A DNA stretch of 64,000 bases from Lysinibacillus antri (GTDB taxonomy: Bacteria > Bacillota > Bacilli > Bacillales_A > Planococcaceae): the NCBI RefSeq assembly GCF_003977595.1, contig NZ_RYYR01000017.1, positions 1-64,000 of the forward strand, written 5' to 3'. Made by a program: the position numbers and the translations under genes. Below the pieces are notes generated by a model. The model worked only from the letters and a program-made list of their open reading frames with translations, searched no databases and was not told where the DNA came from. Position 1 is the first letter of the stretch. Every line of letters starts with the position of its first letter. This document shows positions 39,093 to 47,196 of this stretch, in pieces.

Positions 39093-39653
39093 ATGTCAAA
39101 GTTTAGTAATGATCGTTTTAATAAATCTGTCAATATACCTAACCCCTTATATCAATCTTTACAGGGACGATATTTTGTTGGTCAAACCGAAACTATTTGT
39201 TTAGAAAAAGGTAGAAATGCATGGGGTGGTCTAATTAACCTTTCTAATTCAGATGTGGATTTATTTGTAAACGCCTTTACCATTACAAATCATTCTAATC
39301 AACCTATTGTCGCTGAAATTTGGTTTAATCCTATACCTTTAGGGGAACCAATGATTTCGGATATGGTATCACCTGCAAATACAACTCTATCTCCACTTCC
39401 AAAGCCGAAAGTAAAAATCGCATTTGAAGAACTTGTTAAGAGGTTTCCAAAGAAAGGCGTAAATGTCTTTAAGCGAATTGTGCCACCACAAAGTACATTA
39501 ACAAGTGATGAAGATGGAAAATTCATTTTTCCACCGGGCGGATCATTTATAATTTTTTTAATTGCAAAAAGTAATGAAATTATTCAATCAGAAGTTGCAT
39601 TCGGTTGGTTTGAAAAAAAGCGAGATAATGGAAATGGCTGTAATAAACACTAA
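39093..39653 (+). CDS. DUF6143-family protein
   Basis: 186 aa. It has the wording I associate with the DUF6143 family of Bacillales: NPLYQSLQGRYFVGQTE near the N-terminus, NVFKRIVPPQSTLTSDEDGK, and FPPGGSFIIFLIAKS near the C-terminus. It is probably a beta-rich, non-membrane protein. No function is known to me. It stands alone, with GGAG 12 bases before the ATG. Confidence 0.7.
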   Translation: MSKFSNDRFNKSVNIPNPLYQSLQGRYFVGQTETICLEKGRNAWGGLINLSNSDVDLFVNAFTITNHSNQPIVAEIWFNPIPLGEPMISDMVSPANTTLSPLPKPKVKIAFEELVKRFPKKGVNVFKRIVPPQSTLTSDEDGKFIFPPGGSFIIFLIAKSNEIIQSEVAFGWFEKKRDNGNGCNKH

Positions 39654-40116
39654 ATTAAAAATAAGCAATATAGATTTGCCTTGTTATTTCCATTTATAGT
39701 CTTAAACGCGCTTGTTTGGGGAAGATCTTTATATTAACGCTTTAGTAGTAAATAATTTTTCCTACCGTATTTATGTAAATAAAGATACCAAAAGCCATTA
39801 GTTTCGTACATTCTTTCACAATCACTTCTAGAGTTAAAGTGATTTTGTTAAAGCAGCAGTGATTACCGTTTAAAGAAAACTTCCCCATACATCTATTAGC
39901 TATATCTATTAAATGTATTTTTACTTTGTTGAAGAAGTTTAGAATACCCTGTTCTGTCTCATATGCTTTTTCAGGAGAATATTCTTCTTAGCCCTTCATT
40001 ATAGATGGGATTTTTTTACTTCTAATATGCAAAAAGATTACGCCACGCAAAAAAAGAGGATCTCCTTCTTGAAAATCACTGCCCGATCGAATAACACCAT
40101 TTAATAAATGCAGTTC
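39654..40116. other. Intergenic region
   Basis: About 460 bases between convergent genes. No ORF has a ribosome-binding site and I see no clear terminator beyond short A/T runs. Confidence 0.45.
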
Positions 40117-41013
40117 TTAACCCACTGAACTTTTTAGAATTTCATCCCACTGAGATAAATAAAGTAAGTGTCCTGCATTATCAATATAAGTATAAGTGGA
40201 ATTAGGATACTTTTCTCGAAGATAATTTGAAGTTTCTGCAGTCCAAATCGTATCTTTTCCACCCTGCCATATATTTACTTTTATATTTGAAATAGGATTT
40301 TTAAATACTTTAAATTTTTTGCACAATGCAAGAGCATCATAATATACACCGATCCCACTATTTTTGTAACCTTCTACCGTACCTTTTATAATAGCCGCCT
40401 GCATTATAGGATTATTTACAACCTTCTTGTCCTCTTCAACCATTTGCTCTATAGATTCTTGTATGGTAGCATCCATATTTTTGGCTACTTTCTTACTGAG
40501 ACTCTGAAAATAAAACTTTGTCATAAGAGGTATGTACCTGTTCATAATCCTAATCATTTTCCAATTCATTGGTAAGATTCTCTTAGTTTCACTACCATTT
40601 AGAGGTATAGCACTACTAACTAAGTTAAGACATGTAACTTTTTCTGGATATTTGCCTGTGAAAACTTGGCTATATAATCCACCAGCTGACCACCCAATAA
40701 GAGAAGCCTTTTGAATTCCTTTAGCCATTAGGAATTCATTTACCCAATCGGCATAATCCTCCATTGAATACCCCAAATCAAAATCTGATTCTCCATAACC
40801 CGGACGATTAAGGGCGAAGAAACGAATATTATATTTATCCAATATTTTTGTATCAGGATGAATGGAACGAGCAGAGGAACCAAATCCATGAAGGAAGATA
40901 ACTGTATTTTCATTCGTATCGCCATAACCTATGTACGACAATTTCTGATTATTTGATAAAACAATAAATGATTCATAGTAATTTTGCATGATATTTATAA
41001 TCTCCCTTTGCAT
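40117..41013 (-). CDS. Alpha/beta hydrolase
   Basis: 298 aa (290 if the ATG at 40989 is used). Oxyanion-side motif VIFLHGFGSSARS, nucleophile elbow LIGWSAGGLYSQVF (Ser), a helical cap around residues 140-210, and a C-terminal His in NAGHLLYLSQWDEI. The acid is probably the Asp in WQGGKDTIW. Complete Ser-Asp-His triad; substrate unknown. It is the last chromosomal gene before the integrated element. Confidence 0.88.
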   Translation of the reverse strand: MQREIINIMQNYYESFIVLSNNQKLSYIGYGDTNENTVIFLHGFGSSARSIHPDTKILDKYNIRFFALNRPGYGESDFDLGYSMEDYADWVNEFLMAKGIQKASLIGWSAGGLYSQVFTGKYPEKVTCLNLVSSAIPLNGSETKRILPMNWKMIRIMNRYIPLMTKFYFQSLSKKVAKNMDATIQESIEQMVEEDKKVVNNPIMQAAIIKGTVEGYKNSGIGVYYDALALCKKFKVFKNPISNIKVNIWQGGKDTIWTAETSNYLREKYPNSTYTYIDNAGHLLYLSQWDEILKSSVG

Positions 41014-41143
41014 GTTATCCCCATATATTCAATATAGGAACTTAAATTCCCTTTTTAACCATCTCTAGTTTAAGTGAAAATCATCACAATCTCTACATCT
41101 ATAACGATTTTCTTCAAATATTGTATTATTAGAATATGACCCT

Positions 41144-41260
41144 TTATTGAAGAATTCCTCTAAACCATTTATGTATAGCAGAGTGCCCATAAATCATTGC
41201 CATAGTTAAACCATATAGAGCAATTGGATATATTCGTTTCAACCAAGTTATTCGATGCAT
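41144..41260 (-). CDS. Possible 38-aa small protein
   Basis: ATG at 41260 after AAAGAGAGA. It encodes MHRITWLKRIYPIALYGL followed by TMAMIYGHSAIHKWFRG. It is basic and amphipathic with a marginal membrane helix. There is no family match; it is retained only because of the ribosome-binding site and composition. Confidence 0.35.
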   Translation of the reverse strand: MHRITWLKRIYPIALYGLTMAMIYGHSAIHKWFRGILQ

Positions 41261-41407
41261 AATCTCTCTTTGCTGGCAAAATCGATAAATGATCAATAAC
41301 AAAACGAAAATTACTTATAACACGGCTAAAATCATTTTGTTCACCTCAATTTTTATTATCTGTTATTCAATCTGGATATCAAACATTTCCTTCTTTTTAG
41401 TCAAACG

Positions 41408-41497
41408 AAAAAAGCACCTCCACCTACAATTCTTTAGTACAGAAACTCGGCTGATCGAGTGCTGTAAAACTGAATCATAAGCGAAAGTGCTTATTTC
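41408..41497 (-). ncRNA. Candidate structured small RNA downstream of tRNA-Arg in the ancestral order
   Basis: On the minus strand there are two hairpins. The first is ATAAGC/GCTTAT. The second is an AGCAC...GTGCT terminator-type stem enclosing a CTCG/CGAG hairpin. Six T follow. No ORF with a ribosome-binding site covers it. Without the integrated element it would lie directly downstream of tRNA-Arg on the same strand. I cannot name a family. Confidence 0.4.
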
Positions 41498-41520
41498 TCT
41501 AAGTATAACGTTATAAAACT

Positions 41521-41552
41521 GTACGTCCCAGGAGGGATTCGAACCCCCGACC
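41521..41552. repeat. Left attachment-site copy
   Basis: 32 bases identical to 59382-59413, covering the T-arm and 3' acceptor strand of tRNA-Arg. It has no anticodon or D arm, so it is not a tRNA gene. Confidence 0.93.
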
Positions 41553-41577
41553 CGTTTAAGACGCCGTTATATAATCC

Positions 41578-41626
41578 GTACACAATGCGAAGTTTGTAAC
41601 GGTCATTGATTTCGTAGAATTGACCG
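41578..41626. promoter_or_regulatory. Candidate integrase arm-type sites, left end
   Basis: GTACACAATGCGAAGTTTG (41578-41596) matches 59297-59315 at 17 of 19 positions. It is followed by GTCATTGA and TTGACCGC, as at the right end. These could be arm sites bound by the recombinase N-terminal domain. Confidence 0.55.
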
Positions 41627-41725
41627 CCTATCTAACTTCTATTAAATACGATTATAAACGACTATCAAAACGGTTGCAATCGAAATTAGAAAACACTTGC
41701 AGTATTTTTACAAAGAGAAGTTAAG

Positions 41726-41992
41726 TTAATTTTTCACTCTTGTTATTCTACGTTGATAAAACGCCTCAACCGCTAAGTCGCAAGCCTCATCTTGGGAGTA
41801 TTCTTTCATACGAATATAAACAAATTCAATCGCTGCAGCCTCATGTTTTTTTAGTCTACTAACACCACTTATTGACGGAGCAAATTGCGTCAATCGTTTA
41901 CGAAGTTTTGAAATAATCGTATTTATTTGTCCCTCAGTTAATCCAAGATAATGCGCTAATTCTAATCTTGTAATATTTTTATTGTTCCACAT
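41726..41992 (-). CDS. Small HTH-like protein
   Basis: 88 aa. The N-terminal segment LTRLELAHYLGLTEGQINTII-like wording (residues about 8-30) reads as a helix-turn-helix. The rest is helical and basic. GAGG precedes the ATG with 7-base spacing. It is the first gene inside the left end and may regulate the element or act as an excision or accessory factor, but nothing in the sequence proves either. No family recognised. Confidence 0.6.
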   Translation of the reverse strand: MWNNKNITRLELAHYLGLTEGQINTIISKLRKRLTQFAPSISGVSRLKKHEAAAIEFVYIRMKEYSQDEACDLAVEAFYQRRITRVKN

Positions 41993-42190
41993 AAAAAATC
42001 CTCACTTTCCATGCGTAACAATATCGTATAGATTAGCGAATTTCAAGAACAATATTTCCGGTAAAACTACGTCATTAATGCGTTTGTTAACGTTTTTCAT
42101 TGAAATAACGATAACGAGTTGTTCTATAATATTTTGAAATTGTTGTTATAAAGCCTAAACTATTAATAGAGGATTAATGCTTAAATTTCG

Positions 42191-42394
42191 CTACTTAAAT
42201 AAGTTCTCTATAAATTCCACGATAGTATCCCAAAATGAAAATAAAAATAAGAATCCAAAAATAAATGTAATAATTATTGAAATTAATACCGGGTGTCTTT
42301 CTGTAAATGATTTTTTATTAGGCTCGCCCTGTATATTTTGATTCCCTATAACAGAATCTTTTATTTTATTATTATTACCAATTTTTATTTTCAT
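42191..42394 (-). CDS. Small membrane protein coupled to AbiTii gene
   Basis: 67 aa. The N-terminus KIGNNNKIKDSVIGNQN is a Gly/Asn-rich strand motif. A linker and one membrane helix (about 36-56, VLISIIITFIFGFLFLFSFW) follow, then a short amphipathic tail. Its ATG directly abuts the TAA of the AbiTii-like gene, so the two are translationally coupled. The same motif ends that upstream protein. A sensor-plus-membrane-effector arrangement is a reasonable inference; no toxin activity is demonstrated. Confidence 0.65.
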   Translation of the reverse strand: MKIKIGNNNKIKDSVIGNQNIQGEPNKKSFTERHPVLISIIITFIFGFLFLFSFWDTIVEFIENLFK

Positions 42395-43093
42395 TTATTT
42401 TCTCCCAAATAATTTTCCAATTGTAGAATTTTTAATTTTATTCTTATTACCTAATTCTATCGAAGTGGGGTTTTCATTATAAACTAATTGATTAATATAC
42501 GTAGCTGCTTCCTCTCTTTTTTCTGGGTCATCTATCACTTGTTCAGAAATATCCATCTCATCAATAGCACTTGAACCAAAATTCTTTTCTAGTACCATAA
42601 TAATATCTACTATTTTACCTTTAACTTTAGATAAAATAGCTTCAAAATCATTAGCAGCATACCTAATAGTCATACTGAGTATTTGAAGTTCGTAATTAGA
42701 AATAGTATGACAAATTTCCGTAGCAATTGGTTTACCTAATCTATCCCTATTTTTTGAGTTTAAATTCTTTTCAATAGTTGAAATACCATCTCTAACATTC
42801 AATGTAAGCATTTCATCAATCATTTCTTTACCCAATATCGTAAAATTTAAAGGTACTAGGGCTTCTGAATATTTAGCATGCCCATTTACTACATAAGTTC
42901 CCATCGGACGCCCCTTTATTATTCTATAGTCAGGAACTATATCTTCTTCACCATATCCTCTTAATTCCCCTTCAATCCACCCTAATATATTCTCATCATC
43001 AAGATCACTTAATATAATTTTTAAACGTAATAAAATATTTTCCACATCAACTTGACCACTAACTGTATCTTTTAATAAATTACTTCTGGCCAT
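42395..43093 (-). CDS. AbiTii-domain protein
   Basis: 232 aa. The N-terminal domain (LLLRLKIILSDLDDENILGW, then IEGELRGYGEEDIVPDYRII and GTYVVNGH) matches the AbiTii domain named after a lactococcal abortive-infection protein. A helical middle and a C-terminal tail ENPTSIELGNKNKIKNSTIG follow. The tail motif is repeated at the N-terminus of the next gene's product. The pair is probably a phage-defence cargo of the element. The mechanism is unknown. Confidence 0.75.
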   Translation of the reverse strand: MARSNLLKDTVSGQVDVENILLRLKIILSDLDDENILGWIEGELRGYGEEDIVPDYRIIKGRPMGTYVVNGHAKYSEALVPLNFTILGKEMIDEMLTLNVRDGISTIEKNLNSKNRDRLGKPIATEICHTISNYELQILSMTIRYAANDFEAILSKVKGKIVDIIMVLEKNFGSSAIDEMDISEQVIDDPEKREEAATYINQLVYNENPTSIELGNKNKIKNSTIGKLFGRK

Positions 43094-43219
43094 TTAAAAA
43101 CCCCATTTCTTATAACAACTTTATTAATCATCTCTATAATTAACTCTAATATATTATAAAGTAAAAATTTGTAAAGTAACAATAATTTCACCATTACAAA
43201 TACATACACATTTACCAAG

Positions 43220-43390
43220 TTAATTATTTGTCATAGTTAAATAATACTCAGTAGCTTTTAGTTCCTGATGGGTCAAATAAAATACGCTAACTTTACCGTC
43301 CTGGCTAACTCTAACTTCGTATAATTCATCGCCAACTGGCGTTATTTCCAACCAATTGTTATCGTCCAATTGCATATTTAACGATTTCAT
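43220..43390 (-). CDS. 56-aa hypothetical protein
   Basis: Encodes MKSLNMQLDDNNWLEITPVG, then DELYEVRVSQDGKVSVFYL, ending TEYYLTMTNN. It is acidic, probably a small beta-hairpin protein. The ATG at 43390 follows a strong GTGAGGTGATC site, and repeat copy A lies just upstream. Those two features make it a convincing gene despite its size. Function unknown. Confidence 0.7.
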   Translation of the reverse strand: MKSLNMQLDDNNWLEITPVGDELYEVRVSQDGKVSVFYLTHQELKATEYYLTMTNN

Positions 43391-43423
43391 ACGCGATCAC
43401 CTCACTAATATAATACCGTAAAA

Positions 43424-43465
43424 AGTGTTGATTTTCGGTACTAATAACTATATATATTAATAACG
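43424..43465 (-). repeat. 42-bp intra-element repeat, copy A
   Basis: Identical over 42 bases to 50680-50721. It contains GATTTTCGGTACTAATAAC and TATATATATT-type DNA and lies 34 bases upstream of the 56-aa gene. It is probably a promoter or operator module shared by three transcription units. Confidence 0.85.
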
Positions 43466-43502
43466 TAATAACGGATAAGTACGTTAATAACGTGTAATAA
43501 CG
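43458..43502. repeat. Iteron-like cluster of TAATAACG
   Basis: Four direct copies of TAATAACG start at 43458, 43466, 43485 and 43495, overlapping the end of repeat copy A. Confidence 0.65.
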
Positions 43503-43542
43503 AATATGAGGTATAATAGTGTAAAGTCGGCTGTTTTCAAAA

Positions 43543-43689
43543 ATGATATGTGCAATTTCGGAGCAGCAGATGAGAGAGTTGCGAGAGGTGGCCTTTGGGG
43601 GTTTCGACTCTGTGGCGATCAATTGCGATGTATATGGCTTTGTAAGTATTCGGAGCCAACTTCGTATAATAAATGATTATGTAAACTAG
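43543..43689 (+). CDS. Possible 48-aa protein
   Basis: Open frame reading MICAISEQQMRELREVAFGG then FDSVAINCDVYGFVSIRSQL. The composition is protein-like and a TATAAT lies 26 bases upstream, but no ribosome-binding site is present. An 87-aa minus-strand frame overlaps it. Kept as a weak candidate. Confidence 0.3.
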   Translation: MICAISEQQMRELREVAFGGFDSVAINCDVYGFVSIRSQLRIINDYVN

Positions 43690-43793
43690 ATATACATCCT
43701 AACCCCTGTCATTATGCGATTCCTCTACTTCCACTTACTTACCGCCTATACATTATTTTATACATCGCCAACAAACGCAGTATTTCCGCATAG

Positions 43794-43955
43794 TTACGAA
43801 TAGTAAGTAGTACAGACGGATACAGACCGAATGTATAAAATAAGTGGTACACCCGATATATAAATTGTCAGACATTCGTTTGTTTTCGGATGTAACGTGT
43901 CCATAACTACCTCACAACCGATGATTTCGGAAGCAAACGGAATCCACTTCGCCAT
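43794..43955 (-). CDS. Possible 53-aa protein or gene remnant
   Basis: From an ATG at 43955: MAKWIPFASEIIGCEVVMDT then LHPKTNECLTIYISGVPLIL. The WIPFAS wording faintly recalls SMI1/KNR4-type immunity proteins, but the rest does not fit. There is no ribosome-binding site, and the frame begins just after the terminator of the upstream gene. It may be a fragment. Confidence 0.3.
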   Translation of the reverse strand: MAKWIPFASEIIGCEVVMDTLHPKTNECLTIYISGVPLILYIRSVSVCTTYYS

Positions 43956-43965
43956 AAATAGGCAC

Positions 43966-44000
43966 AAAAAAAGACGGAGCCAGCCCGTAGCCAACTCCGA
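43966..44000 (-). terminator. Terminator after the phBC6A51-type gene
   Basis: CGGAGTTGGC pairs with GGCTGGCTCCG (with G-T pairs), followed by TCTTTTTTT on the minus strand. It ends the tail-like operon. Confidence 0.8.
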
Positions 44001-44018
44001 TTTAACGCTATATCGCCA

Positions 44019-44423
44019 TTAATAACGGCTTTTAATGCTTTGTAGCTTCGCCATAACTTCGGATTCATCCACTTTTTCCGACTTGACTTCGATTTCCGAA
44101 CGGTCTACTAGCATACTCTGATTCTGCATGAATAACTTCGCCATTGAAGCGTTACCTAACTCGGCCTCACGCACTACTGCACGCATGATACGCGCTCGAT
44201 GCTCCTTCGTGTACATATCCGTCATAACGACTTTATACTCTAACATTGCGTCAAGTTGGCGCCAGTTATATAGCGTCCTAACATCTACGCCTAACTCTGT
44301 TGCAATTGCGTCATAAGAGCGTCGATTCTTAGGCTCCATTATATCGTTTTCAAATAGTAAATGTGCCGCTTTCACTTGATCCGGTGTTAAATCCTCTAAA
44401 ATTTCGTCTAGTTTTCTTGCCAT
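44019..44423 (-). CDS. phBC6A51-type helix-turn-helix protein (terminase small subunit-like)
   Basis: 134 aa. The segment LTPDQVKAAHLLFENDI then RRSYDAIATELGVDVRTLYNW is the HTH of proteins named after Bacillus phage phBC6A51. It resembles terminase small subunits and recombinase-type HTHs. The C-terminal half is helical and acidic. It overlaps the preceding gene by 16 bases and ends the operon. A terminase large subunit is not present, so a packaging role would need a helper phage; a regulatory role is equally possible. Confidence 0.65.
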   Translation of the reverse strand: MARKLDEILEDLTPDQVKAAHLLFENDIMEPKNRRSYDAIATELGVDVRTLYNWRQLDAMLEYKVVMTDMYTKEHRARIMRAVVREAELGNASMAKLFMQNQSMLVDRSEIEVKSEKVDESEVMAKLQSIKSRY

Positions 44424-44935
44424 AGTCGTATCTCTCCTTGTTTTTGTACGTAATATTTATCGAAATTGCCGTCGTAATCATCCGTAAATGGCTCGTAAAC
44501 ATGGTACGGATAGTCCGACAATTCCTCCGCGATGATACTCGCTAATTCTGCGTATTTATTGCCCTTCTTGAATGAACCGCCATCCATTGCCGTCTTGATA
44601 AAGGCATTAGCGTAAATATTACACGTAGCACTTAAGACGGTATCGTCGCAATAACTCGCTACGTCTAATAGTTCGCGCCACTCTTTCAGCTTTTCAGATT
44701 CGCCAATTACGATTACTTGTTTACTCGTCAATAACAATTCCGCATACTCCGCTAAGAACTCTTTTATTTCCGGCAAATGCTTTTGAAACGCCTCTTGCGC
44801 CCATATGTCACTAACTACTGGCGGCGGTAATTTACAGTAGCCTTGCTCTAAATTGCTTGCGTCAATTTCCTTTTGTAAGCGGTCAATGTCCGCTTTTAAC
44901 TCTTCAATCGTTGGCCATTTTTCGTAAATATTCAC
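44408..44935 (-). CDS. Hypothetical protein in the tail-like operon
   Basis: About 175 aa. The start is probably the GTG at 44935, eight bases after GGAG; a GTG at 44944 directly abuts the site. Predominantly helical and acidic (IEELKADIDRLQKEIDASN, FLAEYAELLLTSKQVIVIG). No domain recognised. It lies between the baseplate-like and HTH genes in one transcription unit. Confidence 0.6.
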   Translation of the reverse strand: MNIYEKWPTIEELKADIDRLQKEIDASNLEQGYCKLPPPVVSDIWAQEAFQKHLPEIKEFLAEYAELLLTSKQVIVIGESEKLKEWRELLDVASYCDDTVLSATCNIYANAFIKTAMDGGSFKKGNKYAELASIIAEELSDYPYHVYEPFTDDYDGNFDKYYVQKQGEIRLWQEN

Positions 44936-44997
44936 CTGTTCCACTCCTTCCGTAATATAAAAGGCAACACCCCGTTAATAAGAATGCTGCCCGTCTA

Positions 44998-45336
44998 TTA
45001 TTCTGCTAACGTTAAAATATATAGTAGTTGTCGATGTTCCGGTTCAAATGCGTACACCTTAGTACCAACGTTAAGTTTATTATCGTATTCAATTGCTACT
45101 CGTTCGTCGTTAATAGTAACGATCTCACTGTGCGGCAACAATTCCGGATTGCAAACTAGCCCATCTATTGATGTATCAATTGTCTCCCCGTCAACTCGTA
45201 CCGCTAAATTAGGAGGCTCCTTTACGACTGTCGCACGAACGATATTACCTCCTGGATTGTAACCAACGTATCCCATCAATCCGAACAACTTTGAAATTGG
45301 ACTGCCTTCCGTTGGGAATTCCGGTTTAAATGCCAC
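44998..45336 (-). CDS. DUF2577-like small phage baseplate protein
   Basis: 112 aa. It starts at GTG after GGGAGG. The organisation is that of XkdS/DUF2577-type baseplate proteins: a beta strand with NIVRATVVKEPPNLAVRV, a segment DGETIDTSIDGLVCNPELLP, then NKLNVGTKVYAFEPEHRQLL. The start overlaps the tape-measure gene by 11 bases. The match is by pattern and context, not by strong identity. Confidence 0.55.
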   Translation of the reverse strand: MAFKPEFPTEGSPISKLFGLMGYVGYNPGGNIVRATVVKEPPNLAVRVDGETIDTSIDGLVCNPELLPHSEIVTINDERVAIEYDNKLNVGTKVYAFEPEHRQLLYILTLAE

Positions 45337-46879
45337 GTTGAGCAGCCTCCCTTCTAAATTCGGTATATAGCGCCAATGCTACTTTTTGTATATCCGCTTC
45401 TTCACGTATCTGCATTGTGCCGTTATAGTTGAACGTAAATCCATTTCCTCCGCCTTCACGATATGCTTTGGCTTCTTGACGAGGCAATACCATTTCCCCT
45501 TTGTGTAGTTGAGAAACACGATCAGTAGGTACATAATCTATTCCGTGGTAATATGATCCTTTTTCCTTTTTAGTGCTAGAATACTTAATTAAATCTTTAG
45601 CAGCGTTAAATACGCCTGTAACGGGATTTGTGTATTTCAGCATCGCCCCATCGATTGCCAAGTATTTACCGAGCCAAGACTCTTTAATGGAACTCGATAC
45701 GCCTTGCATGATACCACTTGCTAATGAATTACCTAAACTAACGCCAAGTGTCGCAAATTTATCCGAGTTATTAAGTACGCCGATAATGGTTTCGGATACT
45801 TTTGAAATAGCCGTTTCAATTTTCGTCTTGCCTCCGCCTTCATACCATGCTGAAATTTTATCGGCAATGTCGGACACGATAAAATCGACCTTGCCAGTAA
45901 TAGTAGTCCGCTTCTTAAACTCCGGACTGGACGTTAGTTGCGTTAAATAATCGTACAATTTCACGGCACCATTCGATAGTCCCGATACCATTTGACTGAT
46001 AATTTTACCGCCGAACTCACTGAATTTGCGCATAGGTTCGCCTTCTAGTCGTGCTAACGTTTTATTTAAGAAATCACTAACCGTTCCTAATGATTTCTCA
46101 CCTATATCACGCATAATTAGTTGCCAACGCTCTTTTACTTGCGTCCATTTTCCGAGTGCTGTTTCGCCCATATCAGCGATTAATTTATCTGAGAATCCTA
46201 GTTTGTTGAAGTATTCGTCTAAGCGCTTTAGCTGCTGCTCTAACGGCAATTTCTTAATCTCATTCATTACGTCTCTACTCATCTCAAAGCGGTCTACAAT
46301 CGAAATTGCATCGCCGGAGAATAGTTCACGTAAAGCAAATACAGCCCCCTCGACACCTTGCGATGGATCGGAAGCCACTAACTTCTCAGTCAATTTCCAC
46401 ATCTTCGATAACTCTTTAGAGTCTTTAGATAAAGCTACAAAGGATTTACTGTTTCCGTACATAGTCTGCGAATCTAAAAGCGGAGAGTTAATCGCTAGAC
46501 TGTCCATCATCTTCATGTACTCTTTGCTCAATTTCTCGTTATCAAACATAGCGCCGATCATTACCTGTGACTGCTGCATTTTCATTGCTTCGCCTACTGT
46601 CGCATTAAATACCTTTACGGACGCATACGCACTAGCCGCAGCCGCCCCGACTGCTGCTATTCCCATCGCTACTGGATTTAATTTCGATACTACTGACGTT
46701 AGTCCTCCTGCTAGACTCTTAACTCCACCGCCGAAACCGTTAAAACTACTCGCAGATTTTTTAGATGCTTTTTCTAGTTTTTCAGCCGATTTTGAAGCTT
46801 GCTCCATTTTCTTGATGGCTTTTTGCATTGGACTGCTAAAGTCGTCTTTCATGCGTAATCGTGCAACTAAATCGATCAT
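45326..46879 (-). CDS. Phage tail tape-measure-like protein
   Basis: 517 aa. The N-terminal segment DLVARLRMKDDFSSPMQKAI and a coiled coil (KKMEQASKSAEKLEKASKKS) are followed by a hydrophobic stretch (VAMGIAAVGAAAASAYASV). A long helical region comes next. The C-terminal block HGIDYVPTDRVSQLHKGEMV and MQIREEADIQKVALALY is a recognisable tape-measure ending. It is short for a siphovirus tape measure. It starts within the stop of the upstream gene (overlapping TAATG). No other tail-tube or sheath gene is obvious, so particle formation is uncertain. Confidence 0.8.
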   Translation of the reverse strand: MIDLVARLRMKDDFSSPMQKAIKKMEQASKSAEKLEKASKKSASSFNGFGGGVKSLAGGLTSVVSKLNPVAMGIAAVGAAAASAYASVKVFNATVGEAMKMQQSQVMIGAMFDNEKLSKEYMKMMDSLAINSPLLDSQTMYGNSKSFVALSKDSKELSKMWKLTEKLVASDPSQGVEGAVFALRELFSGDAISIVDRFEMSRDVMNEIKKLPLEQQLKRLDEYFNKLGFSDKLIADMGETALGKWTQVKERWQLIMRDIGEKSLGTVSDFLNKTLARLEGEPMRKFSEFGGKIISQMVSGLSNGAVKLYDYLTQLTSSPEFKKRTTITGKVDFIVSDIADKISAWYEGGGKTKIETAISKVSETIIGVLNNSDKFATLGVSLGNSLASGIMQGVSSSIKESWLGKYLAIDGAMLKYTNPVTGVFNAAKDLIKYSSTKKEKGSYYHGIDYVPTDRVSQLHKGEMVLPRQEAKAYREGGGNGFTFNYNGTMQIREEADIQKVALALYTEFRREAAQRGI

Positions 46880-47196
46880 TAATCCTCAATCTCCTTCCAA
46901 AGTCTAGTTGCAACTCTTTCCGCTGCCTTAAACTCGGTGATCATTCGTTTTCGCACGCATTTATCTCCTGTTTTTGCGTATTCAATGGAAGCATTTAACG
47001 CAGCCAGCTCGCGAGATGCGTAATGCTTTAATTCATTGTCAGCAGCAATAATCCTTAATAACGGCAACTTGTACGATTCCATTTGCTGAATGAATAATCG
47101 AGATACTTTGCCGTGTTGTTTCTCAACTTCATAAATTTGTATTGCTGCGTTGGTAATCGTACCTAACTGTATTTGTAGCTCCGGTGTTCTTTTCAT
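46879..47196 (-). CDS. Hypothetical protein before the tape-measure gene
   Basis: 105 aa, helical and basic (ELKHYASRELAALNASIEYA, KRMITEFKAAERVATRLWKE). AGGAG precedes the ATG. It occupies the place where tail-assembly chaperones lie in phages, but I see neither a slippery sequence nor a fused second frame. Its stop shares a base with the tape-measure start. Family not recognised. Confidence 0.55.
   Translation of the reverse strand: MKRTPELQIQLGTITNAAIQIYEVEKQHGKVSRLFIQQMESYKLPLLRIIAADNELKHYASRELAALNASIEYAKTGDKCVRKRMITEFKAAERVATRLWKEIED

Noticed and set aside
41289-41480. 63-codon plus-strand frame
   Set aside because: Overlaps the structured RNA candidate on the other strand and lacks a ribosome-binding site.
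41521-41552. Possible second tRNA gene fragment
   Set aside because: Only the T arm and acceptor strand are present; it is the attachment-site duplicate.
43359-43622. 87-codon minus-strand frame
   Set aside because: Runs through repeat copy A and the iteron-like cluster and overlaps the better supported 56-aa gene; no ribosome-binding site.
46026-46907. 293-codon plus-strand frame opposite the tape-measure gene
   Set aside because: Serine-rich shadow frame antisense to a gene with clear tape-measure motifs; no ribosome-binding site.
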